Shown here one piece after another: positions 36,628 to 44,412 of a stretch of DNA of 64,000 nt (positions are counted from its first letter, which is position 1; every line of letters starts with the position of its first letter). Source of the DNA: JBCDJI01 sp964351865 (lineage in GTDB: Bacteria; Verrucomicrobiota; Verrucomicrobiia; Methylacidiphilales; JBCBYL01); the NCBI GenBank assembly GCA_964351865.1, contig CAYGPJ010000010.1, forward strand, positions 1 through 64,000, read 5' to 3'. The notes below the pieces were generated by a model. That model had not been told where the DNA came from. It worked only from the letters and a program-made list of their open reading frames with translations, and searched no databases. The translations under genes were made by a program, and so were the position numbers.

Positions 36628-38568
36628 ATGGCTATAGTAAGAGCAATCTTTTCAGTTGGTGCACTCTGGAGCGATCATGCGGTTTTCCAGGCGCGGGAAT
36701 GGACTTCCATACATGGGCGGGAGTGGCCTGGGGGAAAAGTGGAATTGTTTCTCGATGGGGTATTCCAGCGTTCTTGTGTCGCTGGTGCGGACGGCCTTTG
36801 GGCCTTAGCATTGGCGCCGCAGAAAGCAGGTGAATCTCATTATATACGGATTGTCGGAACTTCAGGGTGCCGTGAAATTCACGACATTGTTTTTGGTGAA
36901 GTTTGGCTGGCAGCGGGTCAATCGAACATGGAATTTCCTTTGAAAGACTCGCTTCCGGGAATTGGCAATGAGTCTTTTCCATCAGGCATTCGGATTTTCA
37001 AGACACCCAAGCGACTTAGTGAAATACCACTGGATCTCATTGAAGACGGTGGCTGGGAGATCTGCGATAATAATGTAGCAGCTGACTTTTCAGCTGTGGC
37101 TTATTATTTCGCTAAGTCTCTTCGCGAGGAACTGGATGTGCCCGTTGGAATTATTTTGAGTGCGTGGGGAGGCACGCCGATTCAGGCATGGATTTCCAAG
37201 CCGGGGGATAATCTGTCGGATGGTGTTTTGGATGAAGGGGAGGTATTTTGTTTTAAAAATATTTGGAACGATACAGACGCGGGAAATCTTGAATTAAAGC
37301 GGTGGGAGAATTATCGGAATGAAGCGTACGCTAAAGTGGAGCATTTGGAATTTGCGACACCTGGATTCGACGACGCTGACTGGAAACGATGCCCAGTGCC
37401 GGGAAACTTCGAGGAGATTATCGGTGATTTTGATGGTTCGGTGTGGTTTCGCAGGGAAGTTGAGATTCCAGAACATTGGAAAAATCGAGACCTTTTGCTG
37501 AGCTTGGGAATCATTGATGATCTGGATCATTGCTACTTGGATGGAGTCTTGATTGGAAAGACACCGCCTGAAGTGCCCGAGTATCACTTGCACTTTCGGC
37601 AGTATGTGATTCCAGCGGAATTGGTGGATCCGGGGCGACACGTTCTCGCCGTGCGAGTTTTCGATGAATTCATGTCTGGAGGTTTTTTGAGTTTATCCCG
37701 GGAGATTTGGATTGCCCCAGTTGATGCACGTCCTGCTGAACGCATATCATTAGCCGGATATTGGAGGGTTCGTGTTGGTCGTGCCATTACTCCCCGGCCA
37801 ATGATTGCTGGTATGCCCCAAATGTTGCCAGGGTTGCTATTCAATGGAATGATTGCACCGATTAGCTGCTACCGTATTGCGGGTTTTCTTTGGTATCAAG
37901 GGGAAAGTGATTGCGGAAACGCGATCTCATATCGCAACAGCTTCCGTTTCCTCATACGAGAATGGCGGGCGAGATGGGGACAGGGATTTTTGCCCTTTCA
38001 TTTTGTTCAATTAGCGGGCTATGGGAGATACCGGAATAACCCGGAGTGTAGTGCATTGGCAGACCTAAGGCAGGCGCAAGCGGATGCTTTAGTTTTACCA
38101 GCGACGGGAATGTCCACGGCAATCGACCTAGGTGATATTTCCGATCTACATCCTAAGCAGAAGCGGGAAATAGGGTTTCGGCTAGCTCGATCTGTTTTGG
38201 CAGCGGTTTATGGCAGGTCTGACACGAATGCTTATGGCCCCAGACTCGTTTCGGTGCGCAGAGAACGGGAGCAGGTAATTTTCCTTGTTAACACACCAGT
38301 GGGATTAAGCGGTCACCCTGCTGGCATGCCACTTGAGTTTGACTTGATTTACATGAGCGGGGAAAGGATTCGCTGTCCGGCGCAAATCAGTAATGATCAT
38401 ATTACCTTGGATTTGCCAGCGAATCCTGGCAAGTTGCTGCGTGAGGTGCGACATGCATGGGCCTCCAATCCCCAAGTACATATTGTTGATTCCATGGGTA
38501 CTCCGCTACCGCCGTTCTGTATTAATCTAATCGATAATGAGTCCATAGTAGCTAGGGTTGAAAATTAA
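36628..38568 (+). CDS. Sialate O-acetylesterase-like SGNH esterase with GH2-type insertion
   Basis: A 646-residue protein. ATG 36628 is used; an in-frame TTG at 36613 exists. No signal peptide is seen, so it is probably cytosolic. The split SGNH core shows 'A-A-G-Q-S-N-M-E-F-P' (nucleophile), 'L-W-Y-Q-G-E-S-D' and 'D-I-S-D-L-H-P-K'. Between the first and second parts (about residues 245-370) is a GH2-type sugar-binding jelly roll ('F-D-D-A-D-W', 'V-W-F-R-R-E-V-E-I-P', 'L-A-V-R-V-F-D'), a known insertion in this family. It would deacetylate imported oligosaccharides, complementing the extracellular esterase at 27158-29101. Confidence 0.8.
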   Translation: MAIVRAIFSVGALWSDHAVFQAREWTSIHGREWPGGKVELFLDGVFQRSCVAGADGLWALALAPQKAGESHYIRIVGTSGCREIHDIVFGEVWLAAGQSNMEFPLKDSLPGIGNESFPSGIRIFKTPKRLSEIPLDLIEDGGWEICDNNVAADFSAVAYYFAKSLREELDVPVGIILSAWGGTPIQAWISKPGDNLSDGVLDEGEVFCFKNIWNDTDAGNLELKRWENYRNEAYAKVEHLEFATPGFDDADWKRCPVPGNFEEIIGDFDGSVWFRREVEIPEHWKNRDLLLSLGIIDDLDHCYLDGVLIGKTPPEVPEYHLHFRQYVIPAELVDPGRHVLAVRVFDEFMSGGFLSLSREIWIAPVDARPAERISLAGYWRVRVGRAITPRPMIAGMPQMLPGLLFNGMIAPISCYRIAGFLWYQGESDCGNAISYRNSFRFLIREWRARWGQGFLPFHFVQLAGYGRYRNNPECSALADLRQAQADALVLPATGMSTAIDLGDISDLHPKQKREIGFRLARSVLAAVYGRSDTNAYGPRLVSVRREREQVIFLVNTPVGLSGHPAGMPLEFDLIYMSGERIRCPAQISNDHITLDLPANPGKLLREVRHAWASNPQVHIVDSMGTPLPPFCINLIDNESIVARVEN

Positions 38569-38627
38569 GCGGTGCTCACGGTCAGTCCGATTTTGGCAAA
38601 CCGCTATAGTGAGACAACCGAGACTAG

Positions 38628-39401
38628 CTAATAATCCTGCGTCGGGTCGACGATGGAATAATAAACCTGCAGGGGAGTCAAAGAAGCGGCGTGACCATCG
38701 AAAAAAAGTACGTTGCTTCGTTCTTTGCCATGGCGGTTTACGGCCGCATGGTTGCTCGTTCCGATGCTTTCTTCGGAGAATGTAGCGGGGAGATCATCCA
38801 CGCCGATATCCCAAGTTAATCCGTCACCGATCAGGAAGCGCCGCGATGGATGAGTGATCGTGAGCATTTTGAATCGGCGGGGAGAAGACTCGCCAGACCG
38901 AGCGCACCAAGGCTCTTCCCAATTGCGCTTCCAACTTTCAGGAACAACGTCAGGGTAGCCAGGATTATCGTTCATGGCGTAGCCTTTTCCCCAGATCAAT
39001 GGCCTGCCATCACGGCCCGCACTAGGACACTCCATGACCCCAATCGGGGTTCTCCAAGTACCTTCATTGCCTCCTGAATATGAAGCGATAGCATCTGTCC
39101 ACACGCTGCGACTTCCGAAGGTTTTTCCGTAGGGTAGTTCTCCATGGTTATCTTGAGCAAAGAGTTCGATAGCCACGCCCATTTGCTTGAGATTTGAGAG
39201 ACATTTAACGGTGCGACTGGACTCCAAAATCCTGCCGGTAACTGGCACCAGCAAGGCCACTAGCATAGAGAGTATCGTGATAACAGCGAGAAGCTCGATC
39301 AGAGTAAATCCACGTGCGGTGGTTGCACTTACAGGAGGTATTAGAGAGGAGGAAGTCATCATAAAATGATGTGATGTGTTGAGATTAATATATTTCAACA
39401 T
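38628..39401 (-). CDS. Type II secretion/prepilin-like protein with H-X9-DG-type C-terminus
   Basis: A 257-residue protein; start ATG 39401, with ATGs at 39362 and 39359 also possible and no clear ribosome site. A prepilin cleavage motif is present: Gly31 then Phe-Thr-Leu-Ile-Glu36 and a hydrophobic helix. The C-terminal 'N-V-L-F-F-D-G-H-A' block is typical of the large DUF1559/H-X9-DG pseudopilin family of Planctomycetes, Verrucomicrobia and Lentisphaerae. It stands alone between carbohydrate genes. A GCATTTTGATGC motif lies 31 bases upstream, as for the Verru_Chthon cassette. Probably a pseudopilin subunit; its machine is not encoded here. Confidence 0.78.
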   Translation of the reverse strand: MLKYINLNTSHHFMMTSSSLIPPVSATTARGFTLIELLAVITILSMLVALLVPVTGRILESSRTVKCLSNLKQMGVAIELFAQDNHGELPYGKTFGSRSVWTDAIASYSGGNEGTWRTPIGVMECPSAGRDGRPLIWGKGYAMNDNPGYPDVVPESWKRNWEEPWCARSGESSPRRFKMLTITHPSRRFLIGDGLTWDIGVDDLPATFSEESIGTSNHAAVNRHGKERSNVLFFDGHAASLTPLQVYYSIVDPTQDY

Positions 39402-39431
39402 AGAGTTATTAGACTACAACTTTGGTTTGAG

Positions 39432-39443
39432 GCATTTTGATGC
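39432..39443 (-). promoter_or_regulatory. GCATHYWGATGC operator-like site upstream of the prepilin gene
   Basis: The plus strand reads GCATTTTGATGC. It lies 31 bases upstream of the ATG at 39401, or 70 from the alternative starts. Polarity fits the minus-strand target. The remaining gap to 39634 shows no gene. Confidence 0.55.
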
Positions 39444-39633
39444 TTTTTTTGAAAAGAAGCTTTAGCGGGCGTATTATCTCCAAGTGTGCTGAGAAAAAAC
39501 TGTTGCATTATGAGGATCGCAGCAATGATGCTTACAGTTAAAGTTATCGGTCGCACAGGCTTCCACTAGGATAAAGGTGGTATCAGGAATGATGTTGAGG
39601 TGGTGGATAGCTTCTGCGGTGTCAAATGGCCCC

Positions 39634-40659
39634 TTACAGGCTGGCAGATTTACGGACAGACTTGCCGTCAATCCAAGAACTCTGGATCAGCACAGTTTTG
39701 GGTAAATCCGGCAGGCCGTAATCGTTTCGGTGGATTTGGGCGAGGATGATGTCGATGGCGGCCATACCCACTTTTGACTGATTCTGAGAGATGCCTGCTA
39801 ATCCCGGGTGAATGGCCCCCGCACAAAGCGTCACATGTGCTACCTGAGGAGCCGTAAAGCCGGCATTTTTTGCGTATTCAAAAAAACAATGCGTGTTGGC
39901 GATAATCGCGTCGGGTTTGGTTTTCTTAAGCCATTTATTAAAAGGAACTGGGTCCCAATTTTGACCTATGTAGGGGACGGTGCGTTCACGCGCTCGCTTC
40001 ATCGCCTGCCATCCGGCGAATCCTCCAAGCCACTCTGTACCGAGAAGCTCGACCTCGTGGCGAGTCGTACAGAAAGCAATTCTGCTATAACCGCGATCTT
40101 CAAGTTTCTTGAGTGCAAGTTGCATGCCTTGAAAGTAGTTGCTCTCGGCGCGGTGAAGGACGGGGTTGTGGAGCGTAGTGTCGACAGTGGATGTTGCCAG
40201 TCTATCAAAAGCTAACTCAGAAAGATTGTAGCCCAATGGAACCGGCAGGATCAGGAGTCCGAATATCGACCGAGTCCAAAGAATGGTATTGAGTCTTTTC
40301 AATGAAAAATCGAGCTCATGCATATTAAATATTTCCGTTCTGAATCCATGATCTGCAGCGCGTTTGGCGGCACCTTCCCGGTAGAGCGAGTTGAGATCTT
40401 CGCCCGGAGAGTTGCAGTCAAGAAACGCGAGGACGGCGTCGTTGGGGGAGCGACGGTAATTTCTAACCTGAGCTGCGAAGGCAGCAACAAACGGGTTAGG
40501 TTTATAGCCTATTTCTTTGGCAATTTTCTGAATCTTTGCGCGTATTGCTGGGCTGATTTTAGGATCGTTTCGCAAGGCGCGGGACACGGTTGATTGATTT
40601 ACGCTCGCTGCCTGCGCTATGTCTCGTGTCGTGAGAGGACGTTTAATTGAGCGACTCAT
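39634..40659 (-). CDS. LacI-family regulator, candidate master regulator of the GCATHYWGATGC regulon
   Basis: A 341-residue regulator with HTH 'T-T-R-D-I-A-Q-A-A-S-V-N-Q-S-T-V-S-R-A-L' at about residues 10-29, the hinge-like 'G-Y-K-P-N-P-F-V-A-A-F' and a sensor domain. It lies in the centre of the hemicellulose genes. A GCAT motif (40661-40672) abuts its own ATG and overlaps the likely ribosome site 'AGAGG', as expected for autorepression, and the divergent GH27 gene carries another site. This is the best local candidate for the protein that binds the ten sites. The effector sugar and whether it represses or activates are unknown. Confidence 0.83.
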   Translation of the reverse strand: MSRSIKRPLTTRDIAQAASVNQSTVSRALRNDPKISPAIRAKIQKIAKEIGYKPNPFVAAFAAQVRNYRRSPNDAVLAFLDCNSPGEDLNSLYREGAAKRAADHGFRTEIFNMHELDFSLKRLNTILWTRSIFGLLILPVPLGYNLSELAFDRLATSTVDTTLHNPVLHRAESNYFQGMQLALKKLEDRGYSRIAFCTTRHEVELLGTEWLGGFAGWQAMKRARERTVPYIGQNWDPVPFNKWLKKTKPDAIIANTHCFFEYAKNAGFTAPQVAHVTLCAGAIHPGLAGISQNQSKVGMAAIDIILAQIHRNDYGLPDLPKTVLIQSSWIDGKSVRKSASL

Positions 40660-40660
40660 C

Positions 40661-40672
40661 GCATCAAGATGC
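40661..40672. promoter_or_regulatory. Symmetric GCAT-N4-ATGC site overlapping the LacI start
   Basis: The plus strand reads GCATCAAGATGC, a palindrome with five-base arms (GCATC/GATGC). It ends 2 bases before the LacI ATG and overlaps the probable ribosome-binding AGAGG on the minus strand. It is the most symmetric of the ten copies. Binding here would block the regulator's own translation start or transcription. The following stretch (40673-41078) shows no gene. Confidence 0.6.
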
Positions 40673-41078
40673 CTCTGCAGCTTGATGATTGCAAATACAT
40701 TGTCTGAATACGAATAGAATAAAAATGTGACAGAGAGTGAAAGTCGACCGGGAAAACAGATCTGGGCGTGCGTTCATAAATTTCGAGTTTGAGGCGTTTG
40801 GCGTGGTAATTTTCTTTGAAAGTGGCCGATCACCCATCGTTCGATCTGAGCCCGGACGTTGACTATGTGCAACGATAACGTATTTATTTTTAAAAGTGTG
40901 AGGCAGGCACCTGCTCTTTCTGGCCACCAATTCACCGCAGCTCTGTCCTCGCTGCTTTTGGGGTGCATTCCGCCAGCTTACTTGATATGCCTTTGCGCTG
41001 GATTCGAGATAAAGTATTTGAAAAACAAGAGTTTTCACAGTTTGGGAGACTCTGTAACAGTCAAGTAACTTGATTGAT

Positions 41079-41090
41079 GCATCTGTATGC
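41079..41090 (+). promoter_or_regulatory. GCATHYWGATGC operator-like site upstream of GH27
   Basis: The plus strand reads GCATCTGTATGC within the longer ATGCAT...ATGCAT repeat (41077-41092). It lies 61 bases upstream of the GH27 ATG, the same spacing as the GH116 site. Polarity fits a plus-strand target. Confidence 0.6.
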
Positions 41091-41150
41091 ATTTTAATTG
41101 GCTGGTGCGAGGCCGGAGTACAAGTGCAATGTGTAGATCATTTTTTAACG

Positions 41151-42605
41151 ATGACTTCTTCATTTTCTACGATTACTTCTCCACGGGTTCATGGCGTGCG
41201 GCCCGGACACCCGTTTTTATTCACCGTTCGGACTAATGCGCCAGGCCATCGGGAATTTGGTGCAGAAGGGTTGCCTGATGGCTTGCGAATCGATCCCGCG
41301 ACCGGACAGATTTCAGGATATCTGACTAAGCCTGAAACATTTCGGGTCAAGGTCTACGCTGATTCGGACGAAGGATTATTGGAGGCCCCTCTGCGAATTG
41401 AGGTAGGAGAGAATATCTGTTTGACGCCACCTATGGGATGGAACAGTTGGAACTGCTGGGCAGAATCAGTAACTTCTGAACGGGTGCTGGCATCTGCTCA
41501 AGCCATGGTGAATACCGGTCTCGCTGATTACGGATGGAGTTTCGTAAACATTGATGATTCGTGGCAGGGGAAGAGGGACGCTTCGAGAGCACTTCAACCC
41601 AATGATAAATTTCCCGATCTAGCAGGGCTATGTGATGATCTACATCAGATGGGCTTCAAGGCGGGCATATATTCGACGCCGTGGCACACTTCGTATGCGG
41701 GTTTCCCCGGGGGTGCCAGTGATTATCCAGATGGTCGATGGAATCGCATTGAAGGTTGGGACTCAACTCGGCGCCATGCAGCTTATACATTCGAAGAGGC
41801 GGACAGTTTACAATATGCCAAGTGGGGGTTTGATTTCCTGAAATATGATTGGTTCCCGAATGATGTGATCCATACCGAACGCATGGTGCGAGCACTCAGA
41901 AACTCCGGCCGTGACATCATTATGTCCCTCTCGAATGCAGCGCCTTTCGCATCGGTGCGGGAGTTATCCGCTTCCGCACAATGCTGGCGCACTACTGGTG
42001 ATATCGTGGATGAGTGGAGTTTGGGGACACCTACACCAGTTGGCTACAAGGGTATTACCGACATTATGGCGCACCATGATGCGTGGAATATATTTCAACG
42101 ACCGGGTCATTGGAATGATCCCGATATGCTGGTTTTGGGAAAGGTGGGGTGGGGGGAGGATCTTCATCCGACACGGCTCACGCCTGCGCAACAACGCACG
42201 CATTTTAGTCTTTGGTGTCTTTGGAGCGCCCCGTTGCTGCTAGGTTGTCCGGTGGATGAAATTGACCCATGGACACTCTCGTTGCTTACCAATGCTGAGG
42301 TTCTAGCGATCAACCAGGACCCGCTCGGTGAACAGGCGGTCTGTCGTTGGCGTGGTGCTATGTGGACGCATACGGCCTGGCTTAAACGCTTAGAAAACGG
42401 AGATTACGCCCTTGGTCTCATTAATTTGTCGAGTGTTCGTGCTACCATCGAAGTGCCTTTTGAGCACCTTGGATTGAAAGGAGGGTGGATGGTGCGCGAC
42501 CTTTGGGCGCGAGAGAACCGAGACATATTTAATGGGTCGTATGGGGTAGAAATCGAACCACATGACATCTGTTTACTCAGACTTAGTCCGGAATCTTCTC
42601 TATGA
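41151..42605 (+). CDS. GH27 alpha-galactosidase-type enzyme
   Basis: A 484-residue enzyme from ATG 41151; the open frame extends upstream to a TTG at 41070, but the operator-like site lies there and the shorter form starts at a sensible position. An N-terminal Ig-like (He_PIG-type) domain of about 85 residues precedes the GH27 barrel, which opens 'L-T-P-P-M-G-W-N-S-W-N'. The nucleophile region 'F-D-F-L-K-Y-D-W' and the acid/base region around 'W-R-T-T-G-D-I' follow. GH27 enzymes remove alpha-galactose from galactomannan or oligosaccharides. No signal peptide, so it likely acts inside the cell. Confidence 0.87.
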   Translation: MTSSFSTITSPRVHGVRPGHPFLFTVRTNAPGHREFGAEGLPDGLRIDPATGQISGYLTKPETFRVKVYADSDEGLLEAPLRIEVGENICLTPPMGWNSWNCWAESVTSERVLASAQAMVNTGLADYGWSFVNIDDSWQGKRDASRALQPNDKFPDLAGLCDDLHQMGFKAGIYSTPWHTSYAGFPGGASDYPDGRWNRIEGWDSTRRHAAYTFEEADSLQYAKWGFDFLKYDWFPNDVIHTERMVRALRNSGRDIIMSLSNAAPFASVRELSASAQCWRTTGDIVDEWSLGTPTPVGYKGITDIMAHHDAWNIFQRPGHWNDPDMLVLGKVGWGEDLHPTRLTPAQQRTHFSLWCLWSAPLLLGCPVDEIDPWTLSLLTNAEVLAINQDPLGEQAVCRWRGAMWTHTAWLKRLENGDYALGLINLSSVRATIEVPFEHLGLKGGWMVRDLWARENRDIFNGSYGVEIEPHDICLLRLSPESSL

Positions 42606-42753
42606 AATTTAGCCATGAATACCCGCTTCCTCGTGTCACTATGAGTATCGGGTACAACGTCCAAACTCAAATGCAATACCAGTTGGAAGATTTACTTGCC
42701 AGTGGTCAATTCTTGAATGGTAGGGGATTATTAATCTTAATTGGAAACTCATT

Positions 42754-43440
42754 ATGAATGACATTAATCGTTATCTCGATGCTGCCATACTCAAGCCTGA
42801 AACAACCCGGGCAGAAATGATTGAAGCCTTACAAATTTGTATTCGACTTCAAACATACAGTGCCTGTGTTCGACCTTGCGACATTGAAGCTGCACAAGAA
42901 CTCTGTAAAGAGACGGATACGAAAGTTTGCGTCGTGCTCGGATTTCCTCATGGCGATCAGTTAAGCGAATCCAAAGCTGAAGAGGCTTCTCAATACATAA
43001 AACTCGGGGTGGACGAGATCGATATGGTGGTGAATTACGGACTAGCGAAATCCGGAGATTGGGATGCGGTAAAGAAAGACATGTGTTCCGTCTCATCTGT
43101 TACAAAGCCTGCAGAGGTGCCGTTGAAAGTGATTTTTGAAACCGCGCAACTTGCCCCCTCTGAGATCATCCGGTTGGTCGAACTATCGGTTCAGGCGGGA
43201 GCTGATTTCGTAAAAACGTCCACCGGATTCAATGGCGAAGGGGCGAAAGATTCTGACGTGCAGCTCATGCTCAATACCGCAGCGGGACGTATCAAAGTTA
43301 AACCCTCAGGAGGAATTCGCGACTTTGCCCGAGCGAAAGAGTTGGTCGATATGGGGGTTCATCGTTTGGGCATCAACTGGTCCTCGGCAGAAGCTATTTG
43401 TTCCGGCCTCGGGGCTGATAGTGCCGGGGGGAGTTACTAG
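42754..43440 (+). CDS. deoC: Deoxyribose-phosphate aldolase
   Basis: A 228-residue class I aldolase with the complete DeoC signature: 'D-E-I-D-M-V-V-N' (Asp of the proton relay), 'D-F-V-K-T-S-T-G-F' (Schiff-base Lys) and 'K-P-S-G-G-I-R' (second Lys). It cleaves 2-deoxyribose-5-phosphate to glyceraldehyde-3-phosphate and acetaldehyde. Its place between GH27 and a ribokinase-like gene is unusual, since DeoC normally belongs to nucleoside catabolism. It and the kinase could form a short route for deoxyribose from DNA, or act on another sugar phosphate. 40 bases before the kinase start. Confidence 0.88.
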   Translation: MNDINRYLDAAILKPETTRAEMIEALQICIRLQTYSACVRPCDIEAAQELCKETDTKVCVVLGFPHGDQLSESKAEEASQYIKLGVDEIDMVVNYGLAKSGDWDAVKKDMCSVSSVTKPAEVPLKVIFETAQLAPSEIIRLVELSVQAGADFVKTSTGFNGEGAKDSDVQLMLNTAAGRIKVKPSGGIRDFARAKELVDMGVHRLGINWSSAEAICSGLGADSAGGSY

Positions 43441-43479
43441 AGATTTACCAGCAACACTTTATTTAGCTGATTTTTGATC

Positions 43480-44412
43480 ATGAAACCTAAATCCGTTATT
43501 ACTGTGATTGGCAGTGCCAATGTCGATTTCATCATGCAAGTGCCAAAACTTCCGGTGATGGGGGAGACCGTAACGGATGGAACCTTCTTTCAAACCTTTG
43601 GTGGTAAGGGAGCCAATCAAGCGGTAGCTGCTGCTCGTGCGGGCGGCCAGGTCACATTTGTTGGGGCGTTAGGTAGTGACCCGCTGGCACAGGCATACTT
43701 AAAGAGCTTGCAAGACGATGGCCTTGATACGCGGTTTGTTAGTATGGAGCCAGATCTGCCCGGCGGTTCTGCGCTAGTCATGTTTGACAAACAGGGGGAT
43801 AATTATCTGACCGTGGCACCTGGGTCTAATCATCGGATTACGCCGGAGCGGGTGCGGCAGGTAGAGGAATTGATTGCCAAGAGCGATTGGATTGTGTTGC
43901 AGCAGGAAATTCCGATGGAAAGTAATTTAGCTGTACTGGAGCTGGCAAAGATGTATCAGACGCCGGTACTGCTCAATTACGCTCCGGCTCACGATTTAAG
44001 GCTCAAGCCAGGATCTGCGGTGCATGGATTGATTGTGAATGAGCACGAGGCCGGCGCGTTAGCTGGACAAAAATTAGATACCGACAACGCCATGGCCGTC
44101 GCTGTATTGGCTGAAAGTCTCAAGTCGGCTGGCGGGCATCAATTTGTCATTATAACATTGGGAAAAGCGGGTGCAGTCATCGCGGACAGGAGTGGGATTA
44201 TCACTACCGCTGCATTTAAGGTGCAAGCTGTGGATACGACGGCTGCCGGAGATACTTTCTGCGGGGCTCTGGCTGTGGCATTAGGAGAGGGGCGAGATCT
44301 GAATGAGGCCGCACGTTTTGCTTCAGCCGCCTCCGCGCTTTCGGTAATGAAAATGGGTGCTCAATCGTCTATACCTGATCGTGTCACCATAGATCAGTTT
44401 CTTCAATCATGA
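43480..44412 (+). CDS. PfkB-family carbohydrate kinase, ribokinase-like
   Basis: A 310-residue kinase from ATG 43480 (an in-frame TTG lies two codons upstream). Motifs: 'N-V-D-F-I' and 'F-G-G-K-G-A-N-Q-A-V-A-A-A' at the N-terminus, and 'D-T-T-A-A-G-D-T-F-C-G-A' at the C-terminus, where the usual G-A-G-D reads A-A-G-D with the catalytic Asp kept. Best fit is ribokinase or deoxyribokinase. Next to deoC it would supply deoxyribose-5-phosphate. The stop overlaps the next gene by 4 bases, so all three are coexpressed with it. Confidence 0.85.
   Translation: MKPKSVITVIGSANVDFIMQVPKLPVMGETVTDGTFFQTFGGKGANQAVAAARAGGQVTFVGALGSDPLAQAYLKSLQDDGLDTRFVSMEPDLPGGSALVMFDKQGDNYLTVAPGSNHRITPERVRQVEELIAKSDWIVLQQEIPMESNLAVLELAKMYQTPVLLNYAPAHDLRLKPGSAVHGLIVNEHEAGALAGQKLDTDNAMAVAVLAESLKSAGGHQFVIITLGKAGAVIADRSGIITTAAFKVQAVDTTAAGDTFCGALAVALGEGRDLNEAARFASAASALSVMKMGAQSSIPDRVTIDQFLQS

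Noticed and set aside
39474..39671. 65-codon minus-strand frame downstream of the LacI gene
   Set aside because: It overlaps the LacI 3' end in another frame and has no recognisable content.
40664..41092. 142-codon minus-strand frame in the LacI-GH27 gap
   Set aside because: It overlaps two operator-like sites and the GH27 promoter, has no recognisable domain and an unlikely composition.
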